Below are positions 22,466 to 31,834 of a stretch of DNA of 64,000 nt, in pieces; within the stretch, counting starts at the first letter, position 1; every line of letters starts with the position of its first letter. The notes beneath the pieces were generated by a model, which worked only from the letters and a program-made list of their open reading frames with translations, did no database searches and had not been told where the DNA came from. A program made the translations under genes and the position numbers. Source of the DNA: Climacium dendroides (taxonomy: Eukaryota > Streptophyta > Bryopsida > Hypnales > Climaciaceae); assembly GCA_950106755.1 (NCBI GenBank), contig OX467092.1, positions 5,952,001 through 6,016,000 on the forward strand, read 5' to 3'.

Positions 22466-23046
22466 GAATCCCTAAAGTGCCCTAGCCCTTTTCTTAGCAA
22501 AATCAGTGAAAATTAAAACTTCTAGTACAGTTTTGTACAAAATTGATCTTGGAAAATATATTTTCTAATGTAACCGTACAATCTTGTTGTACACTTGTCT
22601 TAGATAAAGTGTGATTTATTTTTGTGAATTACGACTGTAATGATAGAAATATATTGCCATTGAAAGTGACAGAAACTAATTTCTCTTCAGAAGTTGCCAT
22701 GATTGTCCACCCAAAAAACGAGATTCATAACTTTCACATGTCCAATCCAAATGGAATGAATCAAAGTTTTTCATTTACCAAAAATTTAATGTCCAATGAA
22801 AATAAAATTTCACAATTTATTTCAATATTTTTTTTGGTGTTGTCATCTCTCCCTCGTTCTAAGGTTATAGTGACACTTCTTTAGCTTCCAGGCACCAACT
22901 GAATTAAAAATTGTATTGTTGGAAAGCTTTGAATTTTTCCTAGACTATGAAAAAGTTTCAAGAAGTTTTAGTATAACTTGAGGTTATAGTAGCCTATCCT
23001 AAATTCATTCTGTCCCCTTTAGGGAGAATGGGACTTTTGGGTTCAG
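22466..23046. repeat. Copy 1 of a dispersed repeat with TAACCCCTAAAGTCC-type ends
   Basis: The left end (AATCCCTAAAGTGCCC) and right end (GGGACTTTTGGGTTCA) are inverted versions of one another. The interior matches copies at 40269-41138 and 42375-43251; for example CAGGCACCAACTGAATTAAA here corresponds to CTAGACACCAATAGAAATAA at about 40980-41000. No coding capacity. Confidence 0.65.
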
Positions 23047-23569
23047 AAGCTTTTTGATTAAGATGAATGTACATCCTCATCTTTTAGTGAAAATGTGTTA
23101 AATATCACTGGAATGAAGACATGCATTGTATGACTCATAAGAATACTAAATACATAAGCTCAATACTATATCTTAATAGGAAGGAAGGTCATTAATTTTT
23201 AGTTATTTGCATTGAAAAAAAATAAATTGGTATAAAATGATGGGAAGTAAGGGAGGTTTTTTTATGAAAAATAAAGAGAAGGAAAAGTCTGTAGAGAAAT
23301 TACTACATTGTGGATGACAACTTCATTATTGATATGTGATGTGTGCACAATGAAAAAGACCACTAATTGTTTTTTAAATAATTTTGGCTTTTCAAAATTG
23401 TTTGCATAACATCAAATTGTGATGTATACTTGCATACGTTGTTTTTCATTTGGTTTGAAATGTAGACGGAATTCTTATAGAAAAGATACAATGACATTTG
23501 ATTTTCTATCAATCCAAATGTTGCCACACATAAATAATGTTGTACGTCTTTTCCATATCGTTAGTGCAG

Positions 23570-23680
23570 GACAAAGAGAAGAAAAGAAATGGTAGAACTT
23601 GTAAGCGTATCTATAATGATGCTTTGAAAGAAGTACAGGATGAAGAAATAGACAATGCTTCCGTACATGCGCTATATTAG
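23570..23680 (+). other. Exon-like frame upstream of the ParB/methylase-like gene
   Basis: After a splice-acceptor-like TATCGTTAGTGCAG, 36 codons read DKEKKRNGRTCKRIYNDALK and on through EVQDEEIDNA to TAG at 23678-23680. The composition is that of a real basic/acidic protein segment rather than AT-rich noise. The same frame stays open after the TAG for a further 17 codons. It may be a decayed 5' exon of the gene at 24259. No family was recognised. Confidence 0.3.
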
Positions 23681-24258
23681 AATATAGTGAAAGGACGGTT
23701 CATTTTGGAATGGACTTTGGAAATTCACAAGTGAACACATTTTTCTGTTAGTTTCTTTATGATTGAAGATTGAGAATTAATTGAAGGACTTCCTGGTACA
23801 ACAGTGGCAATTAGTTTTTTAATATTAATTAATGGACAAGTTGTATCCATTCAACATGCGTAAATGGATTGTTTGAATGTATTTTGGTACATGAAGTCAT
23901 TTTTTGTTTTCAAAATGGTATTTTAAATATTTTACATTTATTTTGTTCTGGTGGTATGCAACTAATGCGTGCGCTGAAGTTTGTGTTCTCTATGTGTTCT
24001 GCTTGACCAATACATATGTTGCAAGAAATGTTAAAGTTCCCAATCAAAAATATTCATATGGAAAAGTAACTTACAGTTTTAATTGTTAAAATTTGTCTTC
24101 AATAATATATGAAAACAACAAGGATTGCATTATTATTATATTGTGTTTGAAGGAATTACATTTGGATTTTGAAAGATAGAAAAATAATTGGAAATATACA
24201 GTAGTAGATTGTGAACATTATTAAAAAATAGTGTTTGTCTTTTGAGGTGTAGGACATT

Positions 24259-27039
24259 ATGGCACCTAAGGTGCATTTCAAGTGGTTGGAACATGGATGG
24301 TGGATAGAGGCGAACAATATGGAGAAGCCCAATTTGTGGATCACAGATTTTCCAATTGAAGAAGGGAAATATTGGGCTCCTTTGGGTACTTTATATGGAG
24401 GCATAGAGTCGATCGCCGGAACTGCTGATGGAGGACTGACTATCTCAATAACCAATACTGAAACGGTCTACGAGAAGTATAAGCTGAGGAAGAAGCTCAT
24501 GATGGCACCTATTCCACCAGAATTCCTGTTAGTGCTTTCACCTATACATGGTTTGAAGACGCTGGTGACTTACTGGAAAGCCATGCCTCATGCATTGAAG
24601 GATCGAAGAGAAGCTTGCATTAAAAAATTCAAAGATTCAACTCCTGAGCAATTATTTCGAGCACGATCAATATATATAGAGATTCGAAGGTATGAGGAAC
24701 TTCAAAATATTGACCCAGTTGCTGCTGAAGAACGACCTCCGCCTAGAGAACCCGAGGATACAGACGATTTGTACAGACTTTATGCAGCTCCTTTACAAGA
24801 AAATTGGATTCCGGTGTCTGAAAGGAACCGCAAGCGCATTGTTGTTGAAGAAGGACATGTAGAGCCTTTAGAACAAAGGGGTGCTTCTGAAAGACCAAGA
24901 GCACAGCGCCAACGTATTGTATCTGCAACAACAGATATTGAAATGGAATCTTTAAGGGTAAATGATACTGAAAGAGATGACGAAGTACTACTGCAAGGGA
25001 GTGCACCAGTTTTTCCAGCATCTAGGCAAATGGAAATTGGAGAGGAGTCAATGCAACTCGATCAAATGGCAACCGACAGAAATGTACCACATGAAGATGA
25101 AACAATTGTTGGACATGAAATTGAAATGGAGGTTCAAAATGAAAGAGGTGTCACAGAAGGAGAATCAGGATCTAGAGGTCTAAGACGTGGCTCAGGAAGT
25201 CGCCTATACAGATCAAAGATAAGAATGTCCAATATTAACGCCGGAAAATCAATTACGGCTAGAGGACGTGTTATTGGTACAGGACGTACTGGTCATGGAG
25301 GACGTGGTGGTCTTAGAACACGTGGTGGTCGTGGAGGAAATGGTGGAAGTAGAGGTGAACATCAATTTGTTACAAATGACATCATAGAAGAACAACAAAC
25401 ACTTCACACTACAAGAACACCAATTGAAGAAAATCGAAACATCCGTACTCGTACTGCAATTCGAAGACATCAACAAAGAATAGAGATGGAAGGACGTCCA
25501 ATACAAGGAAATGACGGTGGACAAGAAATGGATGATGATTATTCAGAGGATGAAGATTTTGAGCTTGCACGTACAAACATTATACTAAAAAGTTCTACCA
25601 AAGCACAAGTGGTTTTTCCTACAGAGATTGAGTACAAGGCTGGGTACATATGGGGACATGATATGGTTTTCAATGCAAACATTGATAGTATTCATAACAT
25701 AACAAATGCAGAGACAAACCATAGGACGTTAATGGATTGGCGAGTTCATGAGATGTATGAATGTCTGAAGGGATTTGAATCTGATGGGGTTAGTGCAATA
25801 ACACTACGCCCCATTGCATATCAATATGAGAGAACCAATGACGTAGGGGAGATGGAGAAGGTGCAAATACCTTTTAGTCATGAAGGTGCTGCACGGGAAT
25901 TTGAGGTAGCGTTTTTAACACATTGCCAAGCTGATCTAGGTACATCTAGGATTACAGTGAGGACCGAATGGTTACAAAAAAACATTGTGTGGGAACCAGT
26001 GGATGGACAACATATTGTTGCTGCTTGTAAACGAGCTCAAAAAGAACATGAAGATGGTAGCATGTCAGAAGAAGAATACTTTATGCATTTTGCAAGACGG
26101 AAAGCAAAGTTTGTGGTTTACAACAATCCCCAGTTCTATATAGAAGCGTCGGTTCAAATCAATGCAAGGGAATTCAACCGCAAATTCTTTACCACATATT
26201 ACGAAAATTTGATCAAGCTACGAGAAATTTGGAGAGCCTGTGGAAGTCCCAGTTCTGTTGCTCGACTTGATGATGTTTACAGAGCTAAGGCCTTAACAAT
26301 GGCAGCGAGTGCATTGCATTGGACTCAAGATTTACCGCAAAATATGTCATTGAGGGAGCTTTCAAAGAGAATGTTAGAGTACATACGACATGCATGGAAT
26401 GAGGATGACGAAGCATATGAGGCAATTTTGCAGGTCTGCAAAGATTATGAAGATGGAAAGTTATTTTTCAACAAAAGATCAGAGGATCAGTGGAAAAAAT
26501 TGGCGAAGGAGCAGAACTTGGACATCACTTTGGATAAGAACCCGAGGAGGAAAAGGATGGAGAAGTCATGGTTTAGGCCTTTAAGCAGAGTCTCTAAAGA
26601 GGTTTATTTGCATGTTGTGAAACAAATGGCTGCCAAGGACGTGGTTGATGGAAAGCGACCTTTACAGCAATACTATTTCGACAATGCAAAGTCTAATAAT
26701 CCCCCCAAAGGAACTGTTGCATATGCTGTGGATCGATTGCAACGGAAAAATGCAGTGAGGAACCAAATCCGTTTTTTAATGGTAGAAGCAGGGGATGAGA
26801 AACCATTGTCTATGGATGAGTTCATGGCCATAGATGCGAGTCGGTTTGGAGATGAGGGTGGGAAACAGTTCACTCTAATGGGGAAGACATTGAATGTTGA
26901 ATCTAAGACATTATGGTGTGCGCCATCGGTGAAAACAGTTCAATCGTTGAGAAGTTTTGATCATTTAATTCCACCATTTGTTAAACAACACTTTACAGAC
27001 ATTAGAGCGAGACGAAGAGGTTTTGCAGGCTACAACTGA
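24259..27039 (+). CDS. N-terminal part: RGG box and ParB-like domain
   Basis: 926 codons from ATG 24259 to TGA 27037-27039; a TTTTGAGGTGTAG acceptor-like tract lies just upstream. The N-terminal domain is rich in Trp and aromatics (MAPKVHFKWLEHGWWIEANN). Residues about 312-372 are an RGG-type Arg/Gly-rich stretch (GHGGRGGLRTRGGRGGNGG), as in nucleic-acid-binding proteins. Residues about 515-600 read TLRPIAYQYER and then WEPVDGQHIVAACK (D582, G583, Q584, H585), which resembles the ParB/sulfiredoxin-fold signature (P-I then D-G-H-R). The fourth residue of that signature is Ile here instead of Arg. The rest is helical and unassigned. Confidence 0.6.
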   Translation: MAPKVHFKWLEHGWWIEANNMEKPNLWITDFPIEEGKYWAPLGTLYGGIESIAGTADGGLTISITNTETVYEKYKLRKKLMMAPIPPEFLLVLSPIHGLKTLVTYWKAMPHALKDRREACIKKFKDSTPEQLFRARSIYIEIRRYEELQNIDPVAAEERPPPREPEDTDDLYRLYAAPLQENWIPVSERNRKRIVVEEGHVEPLEQRGASERPRAQRQRIVSATTDIEMESLRVNDTERDDEVLLQGSAPVFPASRQMEIGEESMQLDQMATDRNVPHEDETIVGHEIEMEVQNERGVTEGESGSRGLRRGSGSRLYRSKIRMSNINAGKSITARGRVIGTGRTGHGGRGGLRTRGGRGGNGGSRGEHQFVTNDIIEEQQTLHTTRTPIEENRNIRTRTAIRRHQQRIEMEGRPIQGNDGGQEMDDDYSEDEDFELARTNIILKSSTKAQVVFPTEIEYKAGYIWGHDMVFNANIDSIHNITNAETNHRTLMDWRVHEMYECLKGFESDGVSAITLRPIAYQYERTNDVGEMEKVQIPFSHEGAAREFEVAFLTHCQADLGTSRITVRTEWLQKNIVWEPVDGQHIVAACKRAQKEHEDGSMSEEEYFMHFARRKAKFVVYNNPQFYIEASVQINAREFNRKFFTTYYENLIKLREIWRACGSPSSVARLDDVYRAKALTMAASALHWTQDLPQNMSLRELSKRMLEYIRHAWNEDDEAYEAILQVCKDYEDGKLFFNKRSEDQWKKLAKEQNLDITLDKNPRRKRMEKSWFRPLSRVSKEVYLHVVKQMAAKDVVDGKRPLQQYYFDNAKSNNPPKGTVAYAVDRLQRKNAVRNQIRFLMVEAGDEKPLSMDEFMAIDASRFGDEGGKQFTLMGKTLNVESKTLWCAPSVKTVQSLRSFDHLIPPFVKQHFTDIRARRRGFAGYN

Positions 27040-27042
27040 GAT

Positions 27043-28857
27043 GTGGAGGATGTGTCAAATGCTCGATGGGATTGGCAAGTCGCAGTTGGCATCGTTGAAG
27101 ATCAAATGACAGAAAAAACAATCCATGTGAGGTGTAGAGGAGGGTTCTTTGAAGATGCTTATGTTGAACTTGGAAAACCATATCTATGGGTTTTCGATTG
27201 TAGACGAGGAGGTTCAAGAGGAGAAGACGAGGAATGGTCAAATGAGGACTATAGCAAAGTTGTAACGCAACTTCAGAATTGGATGTCTTCCATTGTACGG
27301 TGGACAACAATTTTTTTATTCCCTCCAGGTATGGAATTTGACGAAGCAATGCAGTCGATGATGGCCTTACCAAACAACTGTCATTGCTTGAAGGGTAAAT
27401 GGATTTTTGAACCACAAACTATTGCATCATATGTGCATGATCTACATCATGGAGGGCAACGTCAACGTAGAGTGCAAGCAGTGGGAGACATTGTCATTGT
27501 TTTGCAGTATCCAAGAGAAAGTGGACCTATGGAAAATCTACCTCGTACTTCAAATTATCTAGATGTGATTTTCCGGGACTCATGGAGTGCAGATGTGATG
27601 CCGCGAGTAGTAGACAAATTAGAGAGGACACCAATGGAGTTGAAGAGGATGGTCCAAATGTATCTACCACAGAAATGGGGATTGGTAACAATGGGCATTA
27701 CAGTGGCTGTGCCTGGAATTTTGGAGACTGGTTTTGTGGGCAACGAAATTATCATCATGGAAGGTGGAACAACCCGTACGCAATTCGTATACAATACATT
27801 GCAGGTGATGTATGGAGAGAAAATGGTGATGTTAAATAGTGAGCGCAGGGCAGCTGATAGAAGATATGCACAAGTATTGAATACGGGAGGCGAATCACCT
27901 AGTGATGATCTTCCTATAAAAAATACAAGAATTCCACGTGGTAGACAGGAAAGGATACTGCGATCATCTAGCGACTCATCGGATGGAAGAAGAAGGTTTC
28001 AAAGGAGGCAACAGAAAAAACAAAAAGGCAAAGAAATTGCAGTTGACTCTGGAGCTTCTTCATCAAGTGGAGGTGATACAGATTCAGAGCAAATGCACTC
28101 TGATGATTTACCTAGTGGTGGACAAAGTTTGGGTTCAGTTGACACTGATGTAGGAAGTGATGCACATGGAGACCAAACAGACTTATTGGAAGTGGAAGAA
28201 GACCCTGATTATGCTCCTTCACAATTTAATAGAGATGTTGACAATACAGAAGCAAAAGATGTTGGAGTTGAAGGTGCAGAACTCCAGAATTCACCAACAA
28301 GAACGGAAATGGGAGTTCAAGGTATAGGAGCAAAAAATACAACAACGCGAACGAATATTGAAGTTCAAGGAGGAGAAGTAGATAATACTTCAACACCAGC
28401 AGATGTTGTTGTTCAGGTTGGACAACTAGAAGGTATATTGGTAGATGCGGATGTTGGAGTTCAAGGTACAGAGATGGAATGCATTGCAGTAGCCACAAAT
28501 GCTGGAATGGAGTCTGAAGAAGTGGAAGAAATATTTACAACATCAGAACCGATATCAGCATTATTAGCATTCAGCAATCAGAATTTGGAGAGCTTCACTT
28601 TGGGTGAAGATGGATATTATTATGATAAGGACCACATAAAATATATTCGAATGGGAAATGAAGGGTCTTACTATTACGAACGCATTGTTTCTGTCTTTGA
28701 AGGAACAATTGGATCACGAACTTTGACAGAGGGGGTATCAACGCCTGTTGCAAATGCTATGGTGGACAGGGCATTGGAATATGCCTCTCCACCTCCATTA
28801 ACTCCAATTGTGGAGCAACATGTTAACAAAGAGATAGAGGCAATTGAAGAAGGATAA
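27043..28857 (+). CDS. C-terminal part: degenerate adenine-methylase-like domain and repeat tail
   Basis: 604 codons in the same phase as the preceding frame; the first codon is GAT after TGA, so it has no start of its own. The segment YVELGKPYLWVFDCRRGG has the position and context of a DPPY/DPPW catalytic strand but reads DCRR. WGLVTMGITVAVPGILETGF followed by VGNEIIIMEGG resembles the SAM-binding loop of permuted (beta-type) DNA adenine methylases (usual form DPF-G-G-T, then G-IE). Catalytic residues therefore look degenerate, and the role may be structural or lost. The tail (from about 270) is Ser/Asp/Glu-rich and includes five 16-residue repeats. Confidence 0.45.
   Translation: MEDVSNARWDWQVAVGIVEDQMTEKTIHVRCRGGFFEDAYVELGKPYLWVFDCRRGGSRGEDEEWSNEDYSKVVTQLQNWMSSIVRWTTIFLFPPGMEFDEAMQSMMALPNNCHCLKGKWIFEPQTIASYVHDLHHGGQRQRRVQAVGDIVIVLQYPRESGPMENLPRTSNYLDVIFRDSWSADVMPRVVDKLERTPMELKRMVQMYLPQKWGLVTMGITVAVPGILETGFVGNEIIIMEGGTTRTQFVYNTLQVMYGEKMVMLNSERRAADRRYAQVLNTGGESPSDDLPIKNTRIPRGRQERILRSSSDSSDGRRRFQRRQQKKQKGKEIAVDSGASSSSGGDTDSEQMHSDDLPSGGQSLGSVDTDVGSDAHGDQTDLLEVEEDPDYAPSQFNRDVDNTEAKDVGVEGAELQNSPTRTEMGVQGIGAKNTTTRTNIEVQGGEVDNTSTPADVVVQVGQLEGILVDADVGVQGTEMECIAVATNAGMESEEVEEIFTTSEPISALLAFSNQNLESFTLGEDGYYYDKDHIKYIRMGNEGSYYYERIVSVFEGTIGSRTLTEGVSTPVANAMVDRALEYASPPPLTPIVEQHVNKEIEAIEEG
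28258..28497 (+). repeat. 48-bp in-frame tandem repeat, five units
   Basis: Units begin at 28258, 28306, 28354, 28402 and 28450 with codons for DVGVEG, EMGVQG, NIEVQG, DVVVQV and DVGVQG. A sixth decayed unit follows. Each unit encodes 16 residues with the pattern xxxVQGxxxxNxxTxx. Confidence 0.85.
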
Positions 28858-29041
28858 ATCGAATTGACACAATCAGCAGAACATGTGTTGTAGACACCGA
28901 ATGCAAAAGTGCAGAAAATGAAGGAGGATAGTAGTACAAGAGATAGTAGTATGTAGTTTGTGGAAGTGTGGACGAACTATAGTTGTTTTGAAAGTATTTG
29001 TAGAAGTTCATATAGTTTTTGTTTGACTTGTGTGAATTATA

Positions 29042-29047
29042 AATAAA
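29042..29047 (+). promoter_or_regulatory. Possible polyadenylation signal of the ParB/methylase-like gene
   Basis: AATAAA 185 bp after the stop codon at 28857, in AT-rich downstream sequence. Confidence 0.4.
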
Positions 29048-29412
29048 ATAATGGAAAGGCAGTGGATATCCCTTTTCATTTGTTTTAATTCTCTGAAGAA
29101 TTCTTTCAATAATAAGAATGAGTCTGTATTGTACATGTCAAATGAGTATAAATACAATGTGATTTTGTTGTGTTAGGGGTGTATGATGCTAGAAAACTCA
29201 AATATAAATAATTATAACAGTAATGGATATGAGAAAAGTGTATATTCCTAAGTTGTTTCACTTAAAAATATTCAGAATTACATCTCTATAAGAATTTTGT
29301 ATATTCAATTGAAATTGAACAGAGTACAACGGAAGACCATTCTTAGGAAAAAGGTGAGGGGTATCCACCTTTGTAAAAACAAAATTCTTGTGAATAGTAA
29401 TGCATATGATGA

Positions 29413-29432
29413 TTGCACTTGGCCAAGTGCAA
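29413..29432. repeat. Perfect 20-bp palindrome at the right inverted repeat
   Basis: TTGCACTTGGCCAAGTGCAA. Its half-site TTGCACTTGG also occurs twice at the left end (7204-7213 and 7225-7234). Confidence 0.85.
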
Positions 29433-29484
29433 GAATGTCTAATTCCATGTTTAGGGCTAAAAAAGCCTACATTTTGAAGTTTAG
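29423..29484 (-). repeat. Right inverted repeat of the putative 22-kb element
   Basis: Reverse complement of the left repeat: CCAAGTGCAAGAATGTCTAA and onward at 29423-29445, and TGAAGTTTAG at 29475-29484, with an insertion of about 11 bp between the blocks. Similarity to the left side stops outside 29484. Confidence 0.55.
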
Positions 29485-29882
29485 GCACATTGGACTTGCA
29501 ATTGGTGGGGATATTCATTCTAAATTATGGGACAATGTACTTGAACAAGTTAATCAAAGGATCCTACAGTTGGATTTGTTAAAATATAAATATTGATGAA
29601 GATTTCGCCTTACTTTGTGGACATGTATTTTGAATTAGTTTTGGGCTTTTGAACATGTTGTCAGTGTCTATAGTAGTGCAATGAGCCTCTAACAACCCCT
29701 AGGGAAAACACAAGAACCTTTTATTTGCTACACAAAATTCTTTTTTGCAAATTTCGAGTTCATATTTGCAATCAGAAAGGATTAGAAAGGAGAGGTGTTA
29801 AAAGTAAAATGACACAAAACAGAGGGTCTTTTTTTTCACATTCACCCTTGTCTGGACCTCCGGAGGAAGGTCGGTGCACTAC

Positions 29883-30245
29883 TGTAGACTCGATCATCCT
29901 TTACGGGTTAAATGATCAGTCTACTTTGCCGGCCCCAAACGAAATACATAAGAAATACAGTGTGACCAAGTGCCCACTTTTCGTTGGAATGTTCCAAACT
30001 GTGCTCTAAGAACTTAACATTGGCTCCCCGATTCCACCTGCTACAAACGAGGGTTACTGTTGCGCAGGAGCCCACAAGGTCACAACTGAAGGCATTCATT
30101 CTCTTCGCGTTAGTCGACAGGAGTCGATCTCTTAGCAATTCTAGAACTCGCTGAGCCAATTTCACGACATTAATTGACGATAGGTGGAAGTCGAACTCTC
30201 TAGAATGGTCAGGAATTTTTGGTAGAACGTGTCGTGCACGTCACT
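29883..30245 (+). repeat. Segmental duplicate upstream of the F-box pseudogene
   Basis: Matches 32599-32848 and continues at 36636-36715: TTGGAATGTTCCAAA, GACATTCATTCTC-type and CGATCTCTTAGCAATTC are shared. It contains the intact site at about 30142 (CTAGAACTCGCTGAG) where the second copy carries the 3.8-kb Mutator-like insertion. It may be the upstream region of an F-box gene duplicated in tandem. Confidence 0.7.
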
Positions 30246-30944
30246 TTACCTGTTTCGTTTGCATCGAGTGAGCCGTCAAGCTTAATATATAAGACCGTTT
30301 CGAGAGTCCAGTTTTGCTAGTGAAACACTTCTACAATACTCTCTGCTCAAAGATAATATTATATACATGACGCCTACTTGGGGACATCTTCAGCTAGCTA
30401 CCGCAACGGTTCAATAACGGATCCGAACCTGCGAATCCCTGCAAGCCCCTCTGCTGGACTGTTCGTTACGTTGTGTTCGTTACGTTGTGCTCTAATCAAA
30501 GCTCTTCAATTCTCCTCCTTCTTCCATGGATAGAGGTTCTGCTTAATGAGCTCATACTAATTGATGACCTATTGTCGATATGCTACAAGAAGCCCGTTCC
30601 GATGTGCAGTGAAAATTTGGTTGAAGATGACTGGAGTTCCAGAAGCTCGAGCTGGATAGTTAGCTCCCTGAAGTCAGGGACGTGTACTGGAGCACCTCGA
30701 TCACGAAAATATTATGGAGCTGAAGTGTCTCTCCAAGGGCTGGAAAGCTTTGATCGAGAGCGTGGAGTACATTCAACCGCTCTCACTGAAGGCCAAGCCT
30801 GTGTTGACGACGTGCTCTTTCTTCATCGTCATGGACGTCTGGCAGTGGGCGGCGTTTGATCTAAACTCGAAGTCGACAAGCGGACATATGTAATGGCAAG
30901 TGGCGAAAGTTACTCCGACATTCCTTCCTCCCAATTGTGACGTT

Positions 30945-31187
30945 GACCCCGACCGACACTCTTTACCTTCTTCAAAACATTCACCAGCTTGAAAGTAGTC
31001 TTCTCCTCGACTCCTTCACTTTGAGTCCACTCAATTCTATTAACCCAATGCTCTGTAACTGGGCCATTGTCTCGCTCGGAGAACAAAAACAGTTCGCCAT
31101 TTTTTTCCACCAGCTGAGAGATGGTAGAGTTCGGCAGAGCTTCGGCAGTCTATTTCGTCGACCAGATTCCTTCTTCCACGTTGTATC
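30945..31187 (-). repeat. Inverted arm: kelch segment in reverse orientation
   Basis: The reverse complement encodes NGELFLFSERDNGPVTEHWV and following residues, the same segment as 47421-47665 in the intact gene. It is inserted exactly between homologous positions of the F-box half and the middle part. Confidence 0.85.
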
Positions 31188-31598
31188 TGGGATTTGTTCA
31201 AGCAATTTCTCTTTCTTGCCAACGATGGACTGGTGTGCATGAATTTCTCCAAGTCGACACATGAGGAGCGGTTAATTGTCTTCAATCCTCTCACTCAACA
31301 ATGGAAGGAGCTTGCTCCGTTGCTCCATCGGCGGAACCCTGTTTTGATGCACATGTATGTGGATTAGTCCTCAAAATCATACCACATACTTGTAGCAGGA
31401 AGTTCTGCATCAGGTGATGAAATCGAGTTTGTCCAGAATCACAGAACTATTTGATTCTCGAACTGGGCAATGGGAGTGAGTGGGGGATTTTCCTGGACCA
31501 GCTTCTGCATTGAATGAATATCAGTCTGTTTCACCACGGCAACATTTTCTGCATCGGATTTCTGGAGCTCGGTGATCAAACAGTGAAGGGCATCCTGG

Positions 31599-31834
31599 GA
31601 TACAATATGGAAAAAGGAATCTGGTCGATGAGATGGACTGACCGAGGTTTGCCGATCTCTACCATTCTGCAGCTGGTGGAAATCAATGGCGAACTCTTTT
31701 CGTTCTCCAAGCGAGACAATCCGAGCATTGGGTTGATAGAATTGAGTGGACTCAAAGTGAAGGAGACGAGGAGAAGAGAGATACTTTCAAGCTGGAGAAT
31801 GTTTTAAAGAAGGAAAAGTGTGGCGATCGGAGTT
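31599..31834 (+). repeat. Direct arm: same kelch segment in normal orientation
   Basis: Pairs with 30945-31187 to form an inverted repeat of about 235 bp with roughly 85% identity and a spacer of 411 bp. It lacks the bases for GPVT that the inverted arm has, so the two arms derive from different family members. Confidence 0.85.

Larger units (their letters stand above)
24259..28857 (+). pseudogene. Giant ParB/methylase-like gene with a single in-frame TGA
   Basis: From ATG 24259 to TAA 28857 the phase stays open for 1532 codons except for one TGA at 27037-27039. The order is: N-terminal domain (1-170), linker with an RGG box (about 312-372), acidic patch (MDDDYSEDEDFE), ParB-like motif (about 515-600), an alpha-helical middle part, the TGA, a methylase-like region (about 950-1200), then a Ser/Asp-rich tail with 16-residue repeats. 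ParB-type domains fused to N6-adenine methylases are known from phages and bacteria; a plant counterpart would be unusual. With the DUF7869-like gene it appears to form the coding set of a large mobile element. The single stop suggests recent decay or recoding. Confidence 0.6.
7163..29484. mobile_element. Putative 22-kb transposon bounded by diverged inverted repeats
   Basis: The interval is bracketed by inverted repeats (7163-7213 and 29423-29484). It contains two long outward-facing reading frames that are not plant housekeeping genes: a DUF7869-like protein with DDE-like acidic motifs (minus) and a ParB/methylase-like protein (plus). The 13.5 kb between them is AT-rich with degenerate repeats, an F-box remnant and smaller elements, as expected for a large element that accumulates cargo and insertions. 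No clear target-site duplication was found, and the repeats could instead be two unrelated copies of one dispersed sequence. The association of the two genes in one element is an inference. Confidence 0.4.

Noticed and set aside
30910..31294. Separate minus-strand F-box gene within the pseudogene
   Set aside because: The minus-strand frames are only the inverted kelch segment. They have no F-box, no start region and no further homologous sequence on that strand.
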